Below are positions 58,941-64,000 of a DNA stretch of 64,000 bases, in pieces. The notes below the pieces were generated by a model. That model did not search any database. It was not told the origin of the DNA and saw only the letters and a list, made by a program, of their open reading frames with translations. The translations under genes were made by a program, and so were the position numbers. The DNA comes from JAEXZL01 sp049943125 (GTDB lineage: Bacteria > Bacillota > Clostridia > Clostridiales > Clostridiaceae), in assembly GCF_049943125.1 (NCBI RefSeq), contig NZ_CP188040.1:2294001-2358000 (forward strand), written 5' to 3'. Each line of letters begins with the position of its first letter. Positions within the stretch are counted from its first letter, which is position 1.

Positions 58941-61004
58941 TTGAGAAAAGAATATATAACCTATCCTTCTAATTTACCAGTTAATATTACTTATTGTAGG
59001 GTTATTAATTATCCTATACATTGGCAGAATTCCATAGAAATCATTTATGTTCTTAAGGGCTCTGTTTATATAACCATAGATACTGACACTATTAAGGTAA
59101 AAGAAAATAATTTAGAAATTGTAAATATTGATGAGGCCCATAGGCTTTATAGTGATGAAGATAACGAGGTTTTAATTTTTCAAATAGACCCTTTGTTTTT
59201 TGAAAAATATTATAACGATATAAAGAATATGTTTTTTTATACTAACTCTGAAGATAAGAATTCTCAGCAGGGTGAAGCTTATGAGGAGCTTAGAACATTT
59301 CTGTCCATTATCCTTTGTGAGGCAATTCAAAGAAGGGAAGATTATGATGAATATATAGAGAGAAATCTCATAGACCTTCTTTATCATCTAATAAATAACT
59401 TTAATTATCTAGTGTATGATCAGGAAGAGCTGAAAGAGTCTGGAGAAGATTTAGAGAGGTATCATAGAATATCTAAGTATATTTATAATAATTACAACAA
59501 TAATATCACTCTCCAGGACATAGCTGAAAAGGAATTTTTAAGTACCAATTATCTTTCTCATGAAATTAAATATGCTACAGGCTATTCCTTCACAGATCTC
59601 GTAAATCTTACTAGAGTTCAGGAGTCTATAAAGCTTTTATTAGACACGGATATGAGCTTATCAGATATTTCCTTGGAGGTAGGCTTTTCTCATACGAGAT
59701 ATTTTAATAAGCATTTTAAACTGAATTTTCAAATGACTCCAGCACAGTTTCGAAAAAAACATAAGCTATCTGAAAAGGAATATGAAAAACAAAAGCAGCT
59801 TATTGAATTTCCTATAGAAGAAGCTTTAAATAAAGTGATACCTTATATTGAGGATTACGAACGCTATAATTTTATAAATAAAATATTTAAGATTGCTATT
59901 AACGGCGCACAGGATCTGGGGGAGCTTAAAAAGGAATTTAAAAATTATATAAACCTAGGAGAAGCCTTTGATCTTTTAATTGAGGATAATAAGGATATGC
60001 TGGAAGAGCTTCAGCGAGAGATTGGCTTTGTATATGGCCTATTAGAAAATATTATTTCCACTGATATGGGCATATTCCCGGGAAATAACTTTTATAACTG
60101 GAGCAGGGTAAGGACAGTTATAGAATATGTAGAAAGCATAGAACTGATTCCTTTAATAAAAATTGATAATAAGCTCTTTAGTGGAGATAAGCTTACTTCA
60201 GTACTGACGAATTTTATAGAATACTTTATGGAGATGGAGACGGTGGTCTTTAAAAGATTTTCCTTTCTTCTTTCATCTGAACTTACAGAAAAGGAGGAGG
60301 AGGCATTAAAAGAGATTCTCGAGGATAAACATTCCTTAAAGGTTATAAGAGAGTTGGATAAAAACCCATTGGATGTGAATTATATATATGATACAGCTTA
60401 TATGCTTCCTTTTATAATACATCAAATTAATAAAGAAAAGAAAAATCCTAGTTACCTACGGCCCTATGATATATTAGAGAGAGAAGTAAGGATAACCAAT
60501 GAGGTATTCTTTGGCTATCCAGGTATTATGAATGACAAGGGAATAAAAAAACCCTCCTATTATGCCTATTATTTACTCAACAAAATGGGAGAAACACTAA
60601 TAGCTTCAGGAGATGGATATATCGCCACTAAAGGTCAGGGGATATATCAGATTTTAATTTATAGCCATGGAGAAGAAATAGAGGAGCTATTACCCTTTGA
60701 GAAATATAATAAGGCAAGAGCAATACAGAGAGCTATTCAGAGAGATTATTCTATAAATATAACCAATGTGACTTCTAATGCTAGAATAATCAGTTATCAA
60801 ATAGATGAGAGCTTTGGTTCCTCCTATAATTACTGGCAGTCCATGGGAAGGCCAAAAAGGCTGAACAAGGAAGAAGAGGAGATAATGCACAAAGCCTCAT
60901 TCCCCAAAATAGACTTTCAATACAGTAAAAAATCTACTGTTATAAATATTAGAAGAACCATAAATTCCTATGGTGCAGTATTAATAATTATTAAAGAAGT
61001 ATAA
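58941..61004 (+). CDS. AraC-family regulator with C-terminal GH39-like region
   Basis: About 687 residues. An N-terminal cupin-like sensing domain (~1-90: HWQNSIEIIYVLKGSVYITIDTDTIKVKENNLEIVNIDEAHRL) precedes the two-HTH AraC domain (~185-280: ITLQDIAEKEFLSTNYLSHEIKYATGYSFTDLVNLTRVQESIKLL ... IALEVGF-type motif SLEVGFSHTRYFNKHFK). The remaining ~400 residues resemble the GH39 xylosidase-like region found in some AraC regulators. I see no clear NEP acid/base motif, so it is probably a sensor rather than an enzyme. TTG 58941 is preferred, since AAGGGGTG lies 6 nt upstream and GTG 58932 overlaps that site. It may control the downstream MATE gene or distant sugar genes. Confidence 0.8.
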   Translation: MRKEYITYPSNLPVNITYCRVINYPIHWQNSIEIIYVLKGSVYITIDTDTIKVKENNLEIVNIDEAHRLYSDEDNEVLIFQIDPLFFEKYYNDIKNMFFYTNSEDKNSQQGEAYEELRTFLSIILCEAIQRREDYDEYIERNLIDLLYHLINNFNYLVYDQEELKESGEDLERYHRISKYIYNNYNNNITLQDIAEKEFLSTNYLSHEIKYATGYSFTDLVNLTRVQESIKLLLDTDMSLSDISLEVGFSHTRYFNKHFKLNFQMTPAQFRKKHKLSEKEYEKQKQLIEFPIEEALNKVIPYIEDYERYNFINKIFKIAINGAQDLGELKKEFKNYINLGEAFDLLIEDNKDMLEELQREIGFVYGLLENIISTDMGIFPGNNFYNWSRVRTVIEYVESIELIPLIKIDNKLFSGDKLTSVLTNFIEYFMEMETVVFKRFSFLLSSELTEKEEEALKEILEDKHSLKVIRELDKNPLDVNYIYDTAYMLPFIIHQINKEKKNPSYLRPYDILEREVRITNEVFFGYPGIMNDKGIKKPSYYAYYLLNKMGETLIASGDGYIATKGQGIYQILIYSHGEEIEELLPFEKYNKARAIQRAIQRDYSINITNVTSNARIISYQIDESFGSSYNYWQSMGRPKRLNKEEEEIMHKASFPKIDFQYSKKSTVINIRRTINSYGAVLIIIKEV

Positions 61005-61030
61005 AAACACCTCTTCTGTAGGTGTTTTTT
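61004..61030 (+). terminator. Intrinsic terminator of the AraC-type gene
   Basis: AAACACCT pairs with AGGTGTTT, followed by TTTT. Confidence 0.85.
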
Positions 61031-61186
61031 GCTTTTTGGTAGAAAATATAAAAATAGAGAAAAGCGTATTAGTCCTTTTAACGAAGTTTATTAGTGAAAG
61101 AAAAAAGGCAGTTTAAATGGGATAATAAGAAGGTAGGAAAGATTCTATAGCGTAAACCAAGAATTAAAAAGGAGGTGTTTATAGCT

Positions 61187-62557
61187 ATGGACAATAAAAT
61201 TTTTACTTCAGGTAATACTAAAGCCACACTTCTTCGTTTTGCAATCCCATCAATTATTTCGTTATTAGTTATAGAGCTATATTGTATGGTTGATACAGTG
61301 TTTGTAGGAAGATATGTAGGTACGGAGGCTATTGCAGCCTTGACCCTGGCCTTTCCAGTTCAGAGACTTTTAAGTGCTCTGCCGCTACTGGTAGGAGTGG
61401 GTGCTACTACTTTAGTAGCGAAACATTTAGGTGAAAAGAATATTGGAGAATTAAAAATTACCATAAGAAACTCCATCTTTTTAACTGCTATTATTTTATT
61501 AATTACTATGAGCTTTTTATTTATTTTTAAAGATAGAATAATATATTTCTTAGGTGCAAGCAGCGCCACCTTCGATTATGCCGATAAGTATATAAGCATA
61601 ATAATGCTAGGAGGTCTCTTCCAGGGATTATCAATAACTATGTGTTCTATAATGACAGCCTTAGGTGATACAAAAATAACTCTCTACTCAAATTCTATAG
61701 GTGCTATAATAAATATATTTATTAATTACTTATTGATTGTGGTTTTATCACGAGGAATTGAGGGAGCAGCTATTGCAACAACTTTATCTCAGGTCGTAGC
61801 CTTCTGTTATACCTTAAATAAGTTTTTAAAGCTTAGAAAATATTATTCTTTAGAAGGTATAAAGAGCAAGAGTTCTATTTCCATTGGGATAATAGGCACT
61901 ATCTTAACTATTGGATTCTCTACCTTTGTCATTGAAATCTCTGATGCAGTTGTATCCATCATTTTAAATAACCTGCTACTCAGCAGAGGTGGTGATGCTG
62001 CAATAGTTATGGTAGGAGTTATAACTAAAATATCGATGTTTATGTTTATTGCTATCATAGGAATCAGCTCAGCTATGCAGCCCATAGTAGCTTATAATTA
62101 TGGAGCAGGAAATTATGATGAAATGAAAAAGACCTTGAAGCTTTCCTTAAAGGTGGTATCCTTTATATCAGTTATTTTCTGGGCTATACTTGTTCTTTTT
62201 TCCAATAATATCATTGGTTTCTTCCTAGAGGATAAAGCATTACTAGCTGAGACGGTAAGAGCATTTAGAATAAGTATCTCATTACTGCCTGCAGTAGGTA
62301 TATATTATATTGCTATTCATTTTTATCAGTCTATTGGAGATGCCAGGAGTTCTTTTCTTCTATCAGTGTATAGACAGTTAGTAGTATTTATACCAGTAGT
62401 ATTGATACTGGTTAATTACTTAGGAGTTAACGGGGCATGGCTATCTTATCCAATCTCCGACGGAATTTCTGCTATAACCTCTGTATTTTTCCTCTATAAG
62501 CTGTGGAAGTTTGACTTCAGTGAAGAAATGGAAAGTAAAGGACTGCAGAATGCATAA
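61187..62557 (+). CDS. MATE family multidrug/cation exporter
   Basis: About 456 residues with 12 predicted membrane helices in two similar halves. FTSGNTKATLLRFAIPSIISLLVIELYCMVDTVFVGRYVGTEAIAALTLAFPVQ is the typical MATE N-terminus; the second half begins near ~235 with NNLLLSRGGDAAIVMVGVITKI. It expels drugs or metabolites using Na+ or H+ gradients. ATG 61187 follows AAGGAGG by 12 nt. A GTG at 61175 overlaps that site and is unlikely. It has its own terminator. Substrate unknown. Confidence 0.92.
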   Translation: MDNKIFTSGNTKATLLRFAIPSIISLLVIELYCMVDTVFVGRYVGTEAIAALTLAFPVQRLLSALPLLVGVGATTLVAKHLGEKNIGELKITIRNSIFLTAIILLITMSFLFIFKDRIIYFLGASSATFDYADKYISIIMLGGLFQGLSITMCSIMTALGDTKITLYSNSIGAIINIFINYLLIVVLSRGIEGAAIATTLSQVVAFCYTLNKFLKLRKYYSLEGIKSKSSISIGIIGTILTIGFSTFVIEISDAVVSIILNNLLLSRGGDAAIVMVGVITKISMFMFIAIIGISSAMQPIVAYNYGAGNYDEMKKTLKLSLKVVSFISVIFWAILVLFSNNIIGFFLEDKALLAETVRAFRISISLLPAVGIYYIAIHFYQSIGDARSSFLLSVYRQLVVFIPVVLILVNYLGVNGAWLSYPISDGISAITSVFFLYKLWKFDFSEEMESKGLQNA

Positions 62558-62572
62558 TATATTATTGAATGT

Positions 62573-62603
62573 AAAAAACACTCTAATTTAAGAGTGTTTT
62601 TTT
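62573..62603. terminator. Terminator between MATE and LD-carboxypeptidase genes
   Basis: AAAAACACTCT pairs with AGAGTGTTTTT, T-rich on both strands. Confidence 0.9.
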
Positions 62604-62619
62604 ATTTCTTTAAAGCTAT

Positions 62620-63540
62620 TTATCTCACCACGGGCTCTAAAACCTCTATTTTTTTATTCTTACAATCCATTCTAATCTTAGCTCCAATGGGAAGGGTTAG
62701 ATTAGGATAGCTGTGGCCACTGCATAGACCAGTGATTACTGGTAAATTAAATCTAGTGATTCTATCCTGTAAAACTTCTTTTACGGTAAGTGATCCTCCA
62801 TCTGAAGAATCGTCACAATCTGTAAAATGTCCAAGAATTATACCTCTACAGCTTCTTAGCTTACCAGAGAGCAGTAAGGCTGTAAGCATTCGGTCTATGG
62901 TGTAAGGCTTTTCTCCTATCTCTTCTATAAAAAGAATCTTATTATTAAGGTTAACCTCATAGGGAGTACCTAAGGAGGCATAAATCAAGGAGAGGTTGCC
63001 GCCTGCAAGTCTTCCTTCTACATTGAGATCACAGTTTGACTCAATAGGATGATTCTCAGGATTTAAAATGGTATATGGCTCATAGCCTTCCATGATAGTT
63101 TTGAAAAAAGAAGCTCTGGTATACTCCTCGGAAAAGTCAGAGGAGGCCATGGGGCCGTGGAAGGTAATGGTTTTAAATCTATCTGCTATATAGTTTAAAA
63201 ATATTGTTAAATCACTATAGCCTACAAAGATTTTTAGATTATTATATAAAGCATTGTAGTCCACATAAGGCATCATGCGCATTGTACCATAGCCACCCCT
63301 ATAGCATACAATAGCATCCACCTCCTTAAGGGAATACATCAGGTTTAAATCCTCTGCTCTATCAATATCCTTACCAGCTAAGTATCCATGACTGTCATAA
63401 AGATGGCTGCCTTTTATAATATTAAAGCCTAAGCTAGAAAAGGATGAAAGCTTTTCATCTATTTCCTGCTTAGGCCTCGGAGAGGCTGGTGCAATAATTC
63501 CTATAGTGCTAGCCTTTGTAATTCTTTTTGGAAGCTTCAT
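62620..63540 (-). CDS. LD-carboxypeptidase (S66 family, LdcA/MccF-like)
   Basis: Serine peptidase of 306 residues that cleaves the terminal D-Ala from murein tetrapeptides; the MccF branch instead inactivates microcin C. The nucleophile Ser is ~109 in FVGYSDLTIFLNY, preceded by CYRGGYGTMRMMPYVDY. The Glu is in LFIEEIGEKPYTIDRML and the His in SGHSYPNLTLPIGAKI. There is no signal peptide, so it acts in the cytoplasm in peptidoglycan recycling. The N-terminal STIGIIAPASP is the usual start. The length fits LdcA. Confidence 0.92.
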   Translation of the reverse strand: MKLPKRITKASTIGIIAPASPRPKQEIDEKLSSFSSLGFNIIKGSHLYDSHGYLAGKDIDRAEDLNLMYSLKEVDAIVCYRGGYGTMRMMPYVDYNALYNNLKIFVGYSDLTIFLNYIADRFKTITFHGPMASSDFSEEYTRASFFKTIMEGYEPYTILNPENHPIESNCDLNVEGRLAGGNLSLIYASLGTPYEVNLNNKILFIEEIGEKPYTIDRMLTALLLSGKLRSCRGIILGHFTDCDDSSDGGSLTVKEVLQDRITRFNLPVITGLCSGHSYPNLTLPIGAKIRMDCKNKKIEVLEPVVR

Positions 63541-63657
63541 AAATAAATCTACCTCAAATAAATTGCTATTATAAATATACTATGGGATTTTACATTTATG
63601 CATCTGTTATGAATATATTATAAAATCTTATAGTATTGCAGATGAAGTATTTTATTT

Positions 63658-64000
63658 TTAGAACATATCCTTCTTATATAAGATTGCAATTGAAGCTAAG
63701 GATAATCCTACTATTAGACCTATTATAATATAGAAACCATTAGGATTACCGGAAAGAGGGATGTATTGCATGTTCATACCAAAAAGTCCAGAAATCATAT
63801 TTGGAATCGCCATAACAATAGTGATAGAAGCTAACAGCTTCATTACAATATTTAAGTTGTTTGAAATTACAGAAGCAAAGGCATCCATGGTGCCAGATAG
63901 AATGTTACTATAAATATCTGTCATTTCTATAGCCTGCTTATGCTCTATAATTACATCTTCTAATAAATCCTTATCCTCCTCATACTTCTGCATAAAGTCT
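63658..64000 (-). CDS. CorA-type divalent cation transporter (C-terminal part, cut by right edge)
   Basis: The frame runs on past the right edge (DFMQKYEEDKDLLEDVIIEHKQAIEM...), so only the last ~114 residues are seen. They comprise the end of the long stalk helix and two membrane helices. The first ends in the selectivity motif GMN (MISGLFGMNMQYIP), which marks CorA Mg2+/Co2+ channels. The tail ends in YKKDMF, a common basic CorA ending. The ATG at 63993 is internal and is not the start. Confidence 0.93.
   Translation of the reverse strand, partial: DFMQKYEEDKDLLEDVIIEHKQAIEMTDIYSNILSGTMDAFASVISNNLNIVMKLLASITIVMAIPNMISGLFGMNMQYIPLSGNPNGFYIIIGLIVGLSLASIAILYKKDMF

Overview
The window looks like a chromosomal segment of a low-GC, endospore-forming Clostridium sensu stricto (cluster I). 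It carries sporulation genes (yabP, yabQ, spoIIE), a glycyl T-box leader, a clostridial-type 16S rRNA and short AT-rich intergenic regions with U-tailed hairpins. Gene order from mazG to lysS follows the origin-proximal block known from Bacillus and Clostridium.

Layout. (1) 1-17.4 kb, core housekeeping and sporulation block, all on the + strand: yabN/mazG (cut by the left edge), HU, an S4-domain protein, yabP, yabQ, divIC, an S1-domain protein, a six-gene tRNA operon (a Leu-fMet-Met block repeated in tandem), spoIIE, tilS-hpt, ftsH, fhs, coaX-dusB, greA-lysS. (2) 17.4-30.6 kb, accessory carbohydrate locus: a cytoplasmic GH29 alpha-L-fucosidase, a GPH sugar symporter, an SDR sugar dehydrogenase, an ArsR-type regulator fused to a beta-rich domain, and a divergent ABC importer operon (binding lipoprotein, two permeases) ending in GH43 and GH2 glycosidases. 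None of the three glycosidases has a signal peptide, so oligosaccharides are probably imported whole and trimmed in the cytoplasm. No transporter ATPase is encoded here. (3) 30.6-44.4 kb, mixed: DUF1294, a DUF6020/GT2/GtrA membrane glycosyl-transfer operon, class III fbp, a dCMP-type deaminase, T-box-glyS, plsY, sodA, a coiled-coil protein, a PatB-type lyase and murD. (4) 44.4-58.7 kb, two rRNA operons in direct orientation: 16S-tRNA-Ala-tRNA-Ile-23S-5S-tRNA-Asn and 16S-23S-5S-tRNA-Phe-tRNA-Cys. They are separated by a GNAT gene, thpR, a hypothetical gene and a VOC gene. (5) 58.9-64 kb: an AraC regulator with a C-terminal glycosidase-like region, a MATE exporter, an LD-carboxypeptidase and the 3' part of a CorA-type transporter gene.

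The most unusual signals are non-coding. Just after the terminator of each rRNA/tRNA operon lies a ~175-nt element made of seven small hairpins. The 5'-half linkers read TGATAT and the 3'-half linkers read ATATCAT, so the whole can fold as a stem carrying many small hairpins. Between the two copies the loops vary freely while stems are kept or compensated. Other points are a ~120-nt GC-rich block conserved inside both pre-23S leaders, a purine-rich repeat that sits where the ITS tRNAs are missing, covarying hairpins between tandem tRNA genes, a 21-nt-spaced Spo0A-type spoIIE promoter with a DnaA-box cluster upstream, and a three-copy operator-like motif around the ABC operon promoter.

All calls come from reading the sequence; no database search was run.
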